Shown here: piece after piece, positions 43,031-54,241 of the stretch | Layout of the letters: each line of letters begins with the position of its first letter | Numbering within the stretch: position 1 is the first letter of the stretch | Assembly (NCBI RefSeq): GCF_001411555.2 | Contig: NC_049914.1 | Location: forward strand, 14,276,798-14,340,797 | Direction: 5' to 3' | DNA: 64,000 bases | Origin: Juglans regia | Taxonomy: Eukaryota > Streptophyta > Magnoliopsida > Fagales > Juglandaceae | The notes under the pieces: generated by a model | Seen by the model: only the letters and a program-made list of their open reading frames with translations | The model's database searches: none | What the model was told of the DNA's origin: nothing | Translations under genes and position numbers: made by a program

Positions 43031-45090
43031 AATAAGTAACAATATAACAATGTAGGTGGACACCTCATAGCTACCCTTGGGAACCATGGACTCTCTGCTA
43101 GTTACCGCATCATATTGCCAAAGCTTTGAATGGGTGTGAGTACGTCTAACTCAATATGATACGCCAGTTCACAATTCGCTTTTACCATATTTTCATTGCG
43201 TTACACCCACTAGCGTTAGGCGCAACTGCTTCGCTCTGGAATCCTTTAAAAAAGCCCATTCGAAGTCCATTAGTTGTACTTCATCAACGCACGGGCTACC
43301 ACTCCAATTTAGGCACTCCAGAGTGGACGAGGGAGTTCTACTAGGATATTCTTCCATCCTAGTATTATGATTGTGATAAAATAAAAAATAAAAAATAAAA
43401 AATAAAAAAATTCCTTTCAATGCACAATTCGAAAACATGTGACATGTACTTGTGATGAAACCATGCAACTTTTCGTGTAACCATGTCATGTATTTGTACT
43501 CAATATTCCAAGCGTGAACGACTTGAAATAATTAGAACATTTAGATATAAATATATGAACATAACATGTGAAGACCCAACATGACATATATCATTTTCCA
43601 AAACTCCAAACATGTCATTTAAATCATAATTTGCAGCAAGTATCATTTGAACATAGCATGAATATACAAAGATGTAAACCAATCATAGCATGTGACATTT
43701 GAGCATGATCTTTCATTATTCAATACAAATAATAAGGTGCAAAGTTTACACAGAGACATAAGTATATTATCCAAGGGTAAATTAGAGGCTAACTTACCAA
43801 GCTCTAAAAAGACTTCCAACGATCAAGCAAGCGTGCTAGGTTCCACCAAGTATTTTCTTGGATTGTTCTTCTTTGGCTACACAAAAGTGATGTTTGGAAA
43901 GGAAGAAAATGGTGTTTGACTTCTAGAATATTTAAACCTTCAAGCGAAATGGGTGACAATGATGATAATGGTCAGATTGGAAGAAGTATGAACTAAGTCG
44001 TTCTCTTCTCTCTTAATGATGAGAGTGTGGGTGAGAGAAGTAGAAAGGATGAAGACAAATCTAAAGGGGCAATGATGGCCTTTCGGTTTCTTCTCTAGGG
44101 GTATGTCCGAACACCATAAATGCACCCCTTTAAATACTCTCATCCACTCACCTTGGGAACACTAAGAGTCACTAACAACAAGTGCATGCTTGACATGTGT
44201 CGTGCCTCCTTCCTTTTTCCACTAGGGTTGGGTATTTTCCATAATTCCTCAAGTCTTCTACCGAAAATCTCCTTTGTCCCTATTTCCAAAATCCTAAGAG
44301 CCTTGGCATGGGTTCCATGTGGCGTGTGCCTTTTGCATTTCCAAATCCTCTCTTATCATTGCCCTTCTAGATATTTTTCAGAAATCCACATGCATGCTTG
44401 CCAAGTGGTATGGCCGAGAATCACCTCCCCTTTCTCTTCATCATTTTTCTCTTGGGAAACTAAAGATTGCTAGAGTGCATGGGCACCAAGTGGCATGTCT
44501 CTTGCCAAACCTGAAACTCCTACTCTCCTTCCTCATCATTAGATTCTTCTAGAACCTTGATTCTAGCTTGCATGAGGGATAAGTGGTGTGGCTTCTATTA
44601 AACCGAAATCCCCTCTTCAATTTCCCTCATGATTGTCTTTCTAGAAGCTCTAAGATCCCTTGTGCAAGTGTGACAAGTGGCAAAAATGGAAGATGGCTTA
44701 AAGTGAGGTTGGTGTGTGCCTCACATAACTGAAACCCTAGCTCCCTTCATCAATGATCCCTTGAAGTCTAAGAGTCTCTAAGGTCCATGGGAGCCATGTG
44801 GCGCCACCACCATGTACTAGTAACCCTTATGGGCCTTCTCAGTCCCTTTTCCTCTTGGTGGGCAAGAATTCTTGGGGCCTACGACCTTTTCTTAGCCCTT
44901 GGGCGCCTACACACTAGTCATCAAAAGAAAAAAAATTAATTCCACCTTATCAAGTTCTAATTCTATGGTCCTTAGGTCTCTACTCACTTAGGCCCTAGTA
45001 AAAACTAAATATCAACCTCAAGAACCTAGCTTAAGAAAAGATTTCATTTTCGAAATCGGCACCGAGTTGAAAAAAAAGACAGAATTAAAA
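43031..45090. repeat. LTR-like and diverged tandem repeats
   Basis: A stretch at about 43,060-43,340, a run of AAAAAT units at 43,380-43,407 and CATGACAT-rich sequence at 43,540-43,700 are non-coding. From about 44,100 to 44,900 the AAGTGGCATG / CTTCTAGAA units recur in the same style as at 18,480-19,620. This arrangement, next to gypsy pol remnants on the minus strand, suggests LTR material. No gene is supported. Confidence 0.45.
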
Positions 45091-45665
45091 CTAGAGGTGT
45101 ACTAACTCACTTGAAGGACTATGTCTACTAGTTGCAATCGAATCCTCCAATGAAGAAGGTTGTGGCACTTCTTCTTCCTTTTCAGTTACCATATCTTGTG
45201 AGAGGTATAAAATTGCATCAACATTGGGATCATAATACATGTTTGCCCTTAAATTGTTCAAGTTATGCTCTATAGTAGCCTCATGATCTTCCACTGGTTG
45301 ACCTTCTTCGCAAACACGAAGACGATCAAACGAAGAGTCAGATGCTTCGAGTGTCATATCCCTTCTAGCTCGGATTTTCGCAACATGGCTCAATTCTATC
45401 TCCTGATTAATGTCTAACACTCATAATCTTGTTGCATTGCTCCAAACTAGTGGGTAATGCGGAGATTGTCGTTCCTCTTGTGGCAATGCTCGTTGTAAGA
45501 AAATAGTTCCTCTTGTGGCAATGCTCGTTGTAAGAAAATAGTTCCTCTAAAATCTGCATTTATCACATGAGTGCGATGGCGCTCAAACTTCTCCATTTGT
45601 TGCCAATGAACCGCGAACATTCGATCTTGCCTCTCTTGTCTGATCTTTTGCCTAGGCTCTCTCAC
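45091..45665 (-). pseudogene. Unidentified broken ORF, gag-like charge pattern
   Basis: Two minus-strand frames, 72 codons (45,447-45,665) and 109 codons (45,091-45,420), are rich in charged residues (MREPRQKIRQERQDR, HWQQMEKFERHR; later EATIEHNLNNLRANM). They lie just downstream (minus strand) of gypsy integrase remnants. A perfect 35-bp tandem duplication (45,471-45,505 and 45,506-45,540) falls within the first frame; since 35 is not a multiple of three, the second copy is read in a different frame. I do not recognise a family. Confidence 0.35.
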
Positions 45666-45949
45666 ATACTTCTAATCCTGGCTGCTAATAACACAAACAG
45701 ATGAACAGTTGTTCTATCTGTGCCATGTTCTGTTATGAAGGGTATAAACATAATACAACAAAAAATCAATCATAAGTTGCAATCAAGTAAACACCTTTAT
45801 TGGTTTGCTATCCAAGAATACAATTGAGAATAACTCAAAGTTTGAATCAATATCAACCAATCCCCTGTGCTTCTAACTATGTTACAAACAAGAGAGGGTA
45901 TCAAGCTCTCATCCAATCTTCTCTCTCCCAGGTAGCTTCTTGGAAATCA

Positions 45950-46480
45950 GGATTGTTTCAAAGTACCTTGACGAAAGGTATCTTTCGATTCCTCACCTCC
46001 TGGTCTTTTCAGTTGACAATTTGCATTGGACATTCTTCATAGGACAATTTATGTTTGATAGGACAATTTATGTCGAAGCTTAATATGACTTGGGTCAACC
46101 ATAACTAGCCGCTGATCTCCAAAGTTTTTCTATAGGGAAGATACATAAAACACATAATGTATCCCTTGCAATTCTACAGGTAAGCTTAACCGATAAGCTA
46201 CTAGCCCAACTATTTCCACAATCTCATAAGGTCTTATATATTGTGGACTCAACTTTCCTCTTTCGCCAAAATGAGCTACTTCTTTCATGGGTGATACCTT
46301 AACATATACCTAATAGCCAACTGAGAATTCTAGATTTCTCTTCCTTCTGTCAGCATAGCCCTTTTGCCTGTCCTAAGGGCCTACCGTTTGTTCTCTTATT
46401 AACAAAGCATGTACCCTAACTTCCTGTAAGTATTCGGGGCCAAATATTTTCTTTTCTCCAACACCATCCTCATAAAGTAA
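45950..46480 (-). pseudogene. Ty3/gypsy integrase C-terminal remnant
   Basis: The minus strand reads YADRRKRNLEFSVGY, KVSPMKEVAHFGERGKLSPQ, YIRPYEIVEIVGLVAYRLSL and ELQGIHYVF, then a frame break and VMVDPSHIKLRHKLSY. This is the C-terminal end of integrase and its downstream tail in chromovirus-type gypsy elements, which couples integration to chromatin. Frame changes and stops are present. It may belong to the same lineage as the fragment at 26,750-27,245, but the sequences are not close enough by eye to say they are one subfamily. Confidence 0.75.
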
Positions 46481-46536
46481 GGATCTACACTTCTTTCAAT
46501 ATTCTTTCCTTCATTTTTGAATCCACCGGAATTACT

Positions 46537-47222
46537 AAGGGTGTAATCAGTTCGATCTGATCAGTCTTGGAGGAAAATTTTGGACCTGACTGAGTTTTTG
46601 GTATAGCGAAAGTTTGGTCTGGACTGGACTGATAAGGCCTTTTGATTGGACTGGATTGCTTTGGTTCGGTTCGATCGGTCTTATCAGGGTGTTTTGATCC
46701 GAGTCATCTTTTTCAAGATTTTGACAAAAAATTTATATAAGATAAAAAAAAATAATTAAGTGAATGATTTAATCTAAGTTGGCTAACTAAGTATATACTT
46801 AACTAATTAAGTGTTTTAATTAAGTAAAATAAATTAATAATGTTAATATTTTGTGTATTATCAATAATTAATAGTTAATACCATATCATAAAAGTCTTAA
46901 TCTTTAATATTTAATATAATCTAAGCATAAATGATTAGGATAGAAGAAAATTATATAATTAATTGTTTTTAATTTATATAAATACTTTAAAAATTATAAA
47001 ATATCAGATAAAAAAATATTAAAAACTTATATAATAAATTTGGTCGATCCAGTCCGGTTTGTGGTGAAAAAACTCCATCCCGAGAACTGACCGAAAATTG
47101 AATTTCCCTACTTCCTTGGATTGAGACTAACTGATTCCTTAATCGGTCCTGTCTAGACTGACCGAAATCGGTCCATTCGATCGGAATTTTCGATCCAGAT
47201 CGAAATTCTTACACCCCTAGTT
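46537..47222. mobile_element. Non-autonomous TIR element, about 680 bp
   Basis: The left end CTAAGGGTGTAATCAGTTCG and the right end read as reverse complement, CTAGGGGTGTAAGAATTTCG, are inverted repeats. Both continue into GATCTG/GATCG-rich sequence. The middle is AT-rich and non-coding. TSD could be CTA but is ambiguous. Similar GGTCTGGA-rich sequence occurs at about 25,415-25,580. Confidence 0.55.
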
Positions 47223-47249
47223 TAAATTATTACCTTTATAATATGTATG

Positions 47250-47660
47250 TAACATAAAAGTAAGCACATAATTTATGTTCCAATAATGATATTTGCAATC
47301 CGAATGTGCAAGTTTCACACACTTTAGAAAAAGTTGTTAAATATGTGACCCATATGAAAAAATTAATTTAATAGTGTATCTCACTTTTTTCAAAAGGAGT
47401 GCAGGGGTAGAAAACACAAACCACAAAATTGAAGAGAAAAATTAGAATAATTGAAACTAATAAGACTAAGCTTAAAACTGGACTAATCGGTTTGGTTCAA
47501 TTCGATTGAATCAGTTCGCTCGGTTTTGCATTTTTTTTAAGGAGAAATGATATTTGCAGTCATAGGGTATGCAAGTCACGCGCACTCATTTAAAAAAAAA
47601 AAGATAAATCAGAGTCCCACATAAAAATTATTATTATTTAATTATGGACCTATATTCTTT
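47250..47660. repeat. Two copies of a short dispersed repeat
   Basis: ATGATATTTGCA...TGTGCAAGT at about 47,287-47,400 and ATGATATTTGCAGTCATAGG at about 47,547-47,650 are diverged copies of one family. A third is at about 9,695-9,780. They are non-coding. Confidence 0.5.
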
Positions 47661-47674
47661 TCGAAAGAATGCAT

Positions 47675-47880
47675 AAGGTCTAGTTTGGGTACACAAATGA
47701 GATGAAATAAAAGTTGATAAAATATTGTTAGAATATAATTTTTTTATATTATTTTTGTTTTTAGACTTGAAAAAGTTGAATTATTTTTTGAATTTTATTT
47801 GGGAGTTTGAGAAATTTGTAATGATGAAATAAGATGAAATGAGATAAGATTAAATATGTTTGTGAAAATAAACCAAGTCT
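47675..47880. mobile_element. MITE, first of an adjacent pair
   Basis: A GGTCTAGTTTGGGTAC left end and AACCAAGTCTTA right end, with a GATGAAATAAGATGAAATGA tract near the right side. The family is that of 28,976-29,205. Confidence 0.55.
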
Positions 47881-47882
47881 TA

Positions 47883-48080
47883 GGCTAGGTTTGGATACAA
47901 TAAGTATTTCATCTCATCTCATCTCATCTAATAATTACAATTTTTTCAAATTCTCACACAAAATACAATAAAAAATTTAATTTTTTCAAATCTCAAAACA
48001 ATAATACTATTAAAATATAATATTATAACAATATTTTATTCAACTTTCATCTCAACTCAATTCACTATCCAAACATACCA
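47883..48080. mobile_element. MITE, second of the pair, opposite orientation
   Basis: Ends GGCTAGGTTTGGATA and TATCCAAACATACCA are inverted repeats. The tract CATCTCATCTCATCTCATC near the left is the reverse complement of the GATGAGATGAG tract in its relatives, so this copy is inverted relative to its neighbour. Confidence 0.65.
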
Positions 48081-48704
48081 GAGATTGTAGGACTATCTAG
48101 TATTTTTTTTATGACTCCCTATATTCTTGAATAGCTAAAGGTAACAGCTAATTACGCATCTTAGAGCACTAGTAGTGGGATAGCCATAGTCAAAATTTGG
48201 CCAAAATTTATCTGGGTTGCTTAAAAACCAACCACATCAAACTCAACAAATGTACAATAAATTTGGCCACTCCCTTTTTCATTGGCCAAATAATTTTTCA
48301 TGCATAAAAAATTGCTTCTTACTTGTATGTTCATCGCGTGCGAAAGACTCTTCCACCACAAACCATCTCCTGGAAAAAGGCTCCGAAACACGCTGCAGTC
48401 TCCCAAAAACTGAAGAGCAGTCGTAGCCTTCTTTCTCCAAAACAGCCATTGTCAGCCAAATGCTGAAGTCTCCATTGTCGCCGTTGTCAGCATGTTTGAA
48501 TAAGCCCACGCCGTCGCCAGCTCTCCTTCTCTTTTCTTTTTTTTTTTCTTTTTCTGTTCTTTTTCTCCATACCCCTTTCTATTTCCATATGTTTTTGGAT
48601 TTTAGATTTTTTCCTGCCCACGCTGAAGTCTACCATCTATTTCCATGTTTTGATTCATTGTTGTTGCAACTTGAATGCTGTGGATTATGAATTTGGGCTG
48701 TTTG

Positions 48705-48993
48705 GGGAGATTACAAAGAGGGGCTTTGAGCCGATATGGTGACAATTGGTACTTTAGTTAAGGGTTTGTGTAATGATGATAGGGTTCATTGTGCGCTTCA
48801 ACTATTTGATAAACTATGTGAAAAGAGACTTGGAGAGAGTGTGATCATATATGGGGCTCTTATTGATGGATTTTGTAAAATGCACGAGATTGGTTGAGCT
48901 TTGGAGATGCATAAAAAGATGGTGAAGGCAAAGTGCAAGATGAATGTGCTAACTTATGGCATGATCATCGATGCTCAGATGGGTGTATATTAA
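48705..48993 (+). pseudogene. Pentatricopeptide repeat (PPR) gene fragment
   Basis: The translation gives roughly three consecutive 35-residue PPR motifs: KRGFEPIW then LVKGLCNDDRVHCALQLFDK (allowing one frame change at the start), YGALIDGFCKMHEIG (then a stop where the family varies) ALEMHKKMVKAK, and NVLTYGMIIDA. PPR proteins bind organellar RNA one base per repeat, and the GLCNDDRV/GFCKMHEI wording is that of P-class or Rf-like members. Only about 95 codons survive, with at least two stops. It is enclosed by the Harbinger terminal repeats, so it was probably captured by that element. Confidence 0.75.
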
Positions 48994-49204
48994 AAGATCT
49001 TGTGCATGTTGTTTGAACACATGACATGAATTTTTTTTATTATTTTTTTTATGTTATTGTATATGGATTGAAAGAAGTTTGGTTAGATTTTTTTTTTCCT
49101 GTTAGAATCATTTTATCTTCAAGAATTTTCCCCATATCCTAGAGCGAGTTTAATATAAGTTAATTTGCTGAATTTTTATCTCATCACAATTTCTGCTATC
49201 CTCT

Positions 49205-49930
49205 AGAAAAATCTTACTCCTTTGTTTTTTGTTGCACATTTGGCCTTGCTTGTCTACCAATAAAAACAAACCAGTCTGCCAAATAAATTAAAGTATGAGG
49301 ACTACAATCCATAGAACAGCACTTCCAGTACATACAATCAATATTCCATAACATACCTAGAAATCCACGTTTCTCACCATTTATGAGCAATCTAGAAATG
49401 TCATTATTGTTGGATTTCTTTAAGTACTCCTCAGGAAATTGAAACAACTGTTATGGTGGCACGTTTCTCACGATTGATTTAATGTGATAGTCTCTCCAAT
49501 TTTCAAGTATTCATCCATAAAATCAATCGTGACACCATATGCAAGCATTCTCAGAGCAACTGTAATCTTTTGAAGGGAAGAAAATCAAGCTTTCCAGAAC
49601 CATCTCATCTTTGGATAAAATAAGGTTCTTGGACTTCTACCACAGCTTAGATACGAAAAAATAGAGAACGATTCATTCGAAAATATTTGTAAGATAGGAT
49701 CAGCAAAATAGTCGCAAAAAATATTTTGGTGGACTTACAATCGATCGTGCTTGATGAATCTATATGATTTTTTAGAAAAATCACGTGAACTTGATCCTTC
49801 TTCTTCTAAAACAAGTTGGGTTGCTATCTCAAATTTTTCATCAGAATCTGAATCGATAAATACTATTTTGTGAAAAAACAAACTATCCATTGAGAGAAAG
49901 TGAAAAAAAAAAAAAAAAAGATTTGGCAAA
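49205..49930 (-). pseudogene. HARBI1-like transposase, N-terminal half
   Basis: The minus strand begins near 49,880 with SDSDEKFEIATQLVLEEEG, SKKSYRFIKHDRL, then CDYFADPILQ, NESFSIFSYLS, SSLQKITVALRMLAYGV and FMDEYLKIGETI. It ends with KKSNNNDISRLLINGEKRGF and GMLWNIDCMYWK, whose Asp sits where the first DDE catalytic residue is expected. The second half, with the other catalytic acids, is gone. Frame changes occur near 49,450 and 49,700. Harbinger transposases cut and paste their element with a partner Myb-like protein, and no such partner is visible here. Confidence 0.8.
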
Positions 49931-50593
49931 GAAACTTGACTTGAAGTGAATGAAATTATTGGAGAAATGTTATGTTTTATAGTGGAAGAAAATAACCGTT
50001 AGAAAAATATAGCCGCTGAAAAAAATAAGGTTGAAAAATATATCTGTTGGAAAATGACCGTTGGAAAAATATGACTGTTGGAAAAATATATATGTTCAAA
50101 GAGTATGACCGTTGTAAAAAAAGAAATCGTTAAAAACTTATATATGTTGGAATAATATGAAAGTTAGAAAATTAATATATATTTTTTTATTAATAAATAA
50201 ATATTCCAAATGAGAAAAGCTACTCCTACCGACCATCCGATCCCGATAAAAAAAATAATATTTTTTAATGATTAGGGAAGAGTTTTTAAATAATATTGTA
50301 AATTTATTTTTCTAAAAAATGTTTAAAGATATAAAAAAATGAATAAAAATAAATAAATAAAAAAGACCAATTAATCTTATCAGGAGCCATTCTCGTGCTA
50401 GCACAACTTATTCCAAATACAGTTAGGATTAAAAGAAATAAAAATGATAAAATTAATATTTTAATATAATAGTAATAGATTTAGAGAATTTATTATTTGA
50501 TGTTGTTAAAAAATATATAATTAAATTTATAAAAGTAAAATTTTCTAGTCAGACTTTGGTCAAACTTTAGTTAGGCCACTATTAATGCTCTTA

Positions 50594-51000
50594 TACTTTT
50601 CACTTTTTTTTTTTAAAGTTTATACTGTTTATTCTTTTTGCACAAAATCGCGTATATAGTTTCACCAAAAATGATATTTACAATTTCGGAACATTTAAAT
50701 TTTTTATAATTCTTTTCTAAAACGTAGATAAATTTAGAAAATATATAAAAGAATTATTTTTTTAATAATCACCTACACTTTATTCAAAAGAAGTATCCGG
50801 AAGCTACAAAGAAAGACTAGCATTATTATTATTATTATTTTATTTATATTTTTTTAATATATTTATATATTTTTAAAAAATAAAAAAATATATCAATATA
50901 TTTAAAATTATTTCATTAATTATTAAATAAAAATAATTTATCAAAGCGATATATTTAAACGATACACTTAGAAAGGTAAAATAGTTTTTTTTTTTTATAC
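50594..51000. other. No gene; very AT-rich
   Basis: Runs of A, T and ATT with no exon-like sequence. If the leader exon at 51.0-51.2 kb is real, its promoter lies here, but I cannot place a TATA box with confidence in such AT-rich DNA. Confidence 0.4.
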
Positions 51001-51226
51001 CTTTTATGCAGCCGCTTTTAATTATTTTAAAATCATTTAAATATAGTTCTTACCGACATCATCCACTACTTTATTGCTTCTCTAAGAAAGATGTCCACGC
51101 CACGCCAGATTCATTTCCTGATTCTTCTATAGAAACAGTCACTTCTATATGCTATTGGTTCTTCGACCATTTTATTTTACTTTTTCGTATTCTCCGACTC
51201 TTATTAAAGCGTTGCCTATTTATGAG
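51001..51226 (+). other. Candidate non-coding 5' leader exon of the SnRK1 beta-3 gene
   Basis: A less AT-rich, CT-containing block ends at TTTATGAG followed by the donor-like GTAAGATT at 51,227. A T-rich, intron-like region follows. The coding part of the SnRK1 beta-3 gene at 63.3 kb has a 3' splice site upstream of its start codon, which requires an upstream leader exon. This is the only candidate I noticed, but the 12-kb distance and lack of transcript evidence keep it tentative. Confidence 0.25.
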
Positions 51227-53330
51227 GTAAGATTTTTTTTCCTCCTGATTTTCAGTTATCGGTTTTTTTTTTTTTTTTTCCTTTTACTTTTGAAAGCAGA
51301 ATATCAAAATTCTTTGGTGGGTCTTTTCAACTGGTTTTTATTCCCTAAGCAGTTCTCCCACAGTGGGTATGGTTTTTCCTCTACTATTTTAACAAAATTG
51401 TCGGTTTTGTTTGCAATTGGTAGGGTTTAAGATCGCTGGGTAATCTATTTTTTTGCTGATTTATTTCATGGGGGTGCGTTTGATCTCAACTGGGTTCCCC
51501 TGACTTTTGCAGATAAGCTTTGGCTCCTTGAAAAGTTATATATTTATCTCCTTGGCTTTGTGAATATTGGTTTGGAAAGGACTGTGGCGCTGAGGAGCTG
51601 TTTCTGGTTATTGCAGGTTTCGGGCCTCAATCCTATCTGGTTAGTGTGTTTTTCTTCTCGTTGTAAATATTATACGTTGCATATTGTAATTTTATCATTT
51701 TGTGTGGTTTAGTAAATCTTTGTGAATTTTCATCTATGATACTTCGGATTCTTTACGGATTTAGTGTTCCGCTTACAAATTTGGATATTTCATTCAGAAA
51801 TTACATGCGCTTTATTAGCATATTTGGGGTGATTGTGTGCGAAAGGGTGTGGGTCTTAAGATTTTGTGATCGTTTAGTTTACAAAAAATCCATTTTAATG
51901 CGGACTTTTTTAACTAGCTCTGCATGTGCACTTTGTGTTTTTATTCTCATTCGCCGGCGCTTGGGGGGTGCATTTTGAGTGCTAGCTTGCTGTGTTTTGG
52001 GTTAACCTAAATTAGGGGCAAGTCTCTGAGAGAAAATAGTTTTGTCAAATTACTGGGTTCGAAGAATGATTAGTTGAAGTTTGAGTCGCTCTTGTTTGTT
52101 ACCTGCGATTTATTTTTGAAGAAATGAGTTTCTCTGTTTACTTCCATAGTCAACTAAAACTAGTTTAACTGGAAATCTCATGAATTTATTTGGATTGCAA
52201 CTCAACATTTCCCTTTTGATATATTATCGTGGATGCCACATTTTTATGATGGATTGACAGTATTTTCTAGAAGCAGATAGAGGCTATTTTTCTAAATTTG
52301 GGAAGAGGATGGTGTTTTGATGCTTTGAAAGAGAAGAAAAATGTGATGAGCCAACTAAGAAGATGTGGTTGCTTGAATTTTATGTGGGTATTAAGATTGT
52401 GTCTCAAATGGATTTTCCTCCAAGAATTTGAGGACGTGCCAACTGTGCTACGCAGCATGCATTTTATCTACTTTTTAAGTTACAGTTGGCTCCCTTGATT
52501 TCAAGAGAATGTTGTGATCATCCTATGAATGGGGTTCTACTGGCGATTAGCTTCATTCAAAAGATAAAATAAATGCGTGGTGATATTAAACAACTACAAT
52601 TTTCCTTAAACCATAGCTAGCTTCTAGTTTGCATACTTGTTTGTAATGGACATGCTATGTTTGTGAGGAAGTATGTTCCGAGGGTAGAGCTAGTTGGGTT
52701 CCTATTCAGATTGTTGGACTCCTTTTTAACAAAAATTCTCTGAACTCATATTTTCGTTTACACTCAATATCTTGCTCATCCAAGCCTTTTGAGAAACAGG
52801 GACAATATTACATCCACCTATTGTTTTCTACTAAAAATTAGGATTTAGAATTCAGAAAGAAGTCACTAATTTCTGCTCCATACTCTCATTCTAATAAATA
52901 TATATTACCATAGTTCAAGCCCTATTTGACTCATTCTCTTCTGTAATCATAAAAATGGTTAATTACCTTAGCTTTATTTCAATACATCTAATTTACTTCC
53001 TTTCTTTGGTTCTTAGTATCTTACCTTGCTATTTCTTGAATTGAATTTTGTTCCCTTTATTTTTGGTTTGGTTTGGTTTTGTTTGACTTTTAGTTCTATC
53101 ACTAGAAAAGAGAAAAAATGGTGCTTTGAAATTTGAAAAGGAGACCTCTATCTTATTCCTTTTCTTGGTCCCAAAAATGTATTAACCACTGAATGCACGT
53201 ATGATTTCTTTTATGTTTTAATGCTTCTTTTTTCCTTTTTTCGTTTCCTTCTACCAATCCAAGAACTGCTACCTAACCCTGCAATATCACAATACGACTT
53301 TGCATATCACACAGAAGGGATTTTCAATGT
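51227..53330. other. No coding sequence; possible intron
   Basis: T-rich sequence with short open frames without domains. It resembles the start of a long plant intron. No repeats with clear ends were found here. Confidence 0.35.
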
Positions 53331-53334
53331 TTTT

Positions 53335-53835
53335 TCTTAGGTAAATTAAAATTTTATTGAATCATGTAAATAGCCTAAGCCTTAGTACATAGGAAGTATT
53401 CAAAGAGAACACCTAGGTAATTTCAACTTAGGAGCTAGAAATGGATACAAGAAAATCATGGAAGCTAGTCCAATTGAGGACAAAAATAGAATCCCACTAG
53501 AATAAATTGTGGAGAAAGAGACATCTAACGTCATCCAAAGAGCGTTCCTGATATTCAAACCTCTTGACCCCTCTTTTCCAGCCAAATACACCACATGAGA
53601 TGTATAGGAATCATACTCCACACTGTAGCAGTTTGGTGGTTACCCTGAATGCCTCTCCAACAAGCAAGAACATCCACCACCCGCCTGGGCATTACCCATG
53701 CAAGTCTGGTCCTTCTAAAAACCTCATCCCTTGTGGCCTTGGCCACCTCACATCCAGTTACGAGGTATTTTAAATGTTTACCATTACATCTATAGTTTTC
53801 AAATCTTTCTTTGGTTCTACCATTTGACACCAAAA
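53335..53835 (-). mobile_element. LINE 3' fragment
   Basis: The minus strand reads CEVAKATRDEVFRRTRLAWV, MPRRVVDVLACWRGIQGNHQ, TVWSMIPIHLMWCIWLEKRG and ends in CAATAAAATTTTAATTTACC and an A-rich tail at 53,331-53,337. This is the last part of ORF2 after zf-RVT, close to LINE C and LINE D at 56-62 kb. LINE C has the equivalent LVDFLASWRGIQGNSQVAAI. It is severely 5'-truncated. Confidence 0.82.
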
Positions 53836-53980
53836 CTCATCTAGTGTAACTTGCAAAAATGTTATAAAATGAATAAAACCTTCTTGACTTGATTTTTACA
53901 TTACTACATGATGGTTGGCAATCACTGATGCACAAGCTAGTACATTCAAACTGGGGATGAAAGTGTTTTATTATATAGAG

Positions 53981-54106
53981 AATACATATTAATGCTTGAC
54001 CTTGGGTGAAATGGTAACAGATAGATATATGCTTTTATACTTTAATACATATTAATGCTTGACCTTGGGTGAAATGGCAACAGATAGATATATGCTTTTA
54101 TACTTT
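53981..54106. repeat. 63-bp tandem duplication
   Basis: Units at 53,981-54,043 and 54,044-54,106 differ at a single position (T/C in ATGGTAACAG versus ATGGCAACAG). It starts AATACATATTAATGCTTGAC. The near identity indicates a recent event. Confidence 0.95.
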
Positions 54107-54197
54107 TTATATGTTTTCGGTAATATGACAGTGCAAAAGTTTTTATTGTTAACTGTGCCATCGCACAATGGTTGACTGGAAATAGCACACTAAGGTG

Positions 54198-54241
<44 letters not shown>
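54198..54241. repeat. (CT)n microsatellite
   Basis: CT dinucleotides interrupted once by TATC. Confidence 0.9.

Larger units (their letters stand above)
48164..50590 (-). mobile_element. PIF/Harbinger element with TTA TSD and a captured PPR fragment
   Basis: The left end GAGCACTAGTAGTGG and the right end read as reverse complement, GAGCATTAATAGTGG, are terminal inverted repeats (13 of 15 match). They are flanked by TTA on both sides (48,161-48,163 and 50,591-50,593), the three-base TWA duplication typical of PIF/Harbinger. The element is 2,427 bp. It holds the N-terminal half of a Harbinger transposase on the minus strand and, between that and the left end, a PPR gene fragment on the plus strand. 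Confidence 0.85.

Noticed and set aside
48460..48690. 76-codon plus frame with a long Phe/Leu/Ser stretch, considered as a signal or transit peptide of the PPR gene
   Set aside because: The hydrophobic stretch comes from a T-rich tract, and it is not in frame with the PPR repeats. It could be captured leader DNA, but that cannot be supported.
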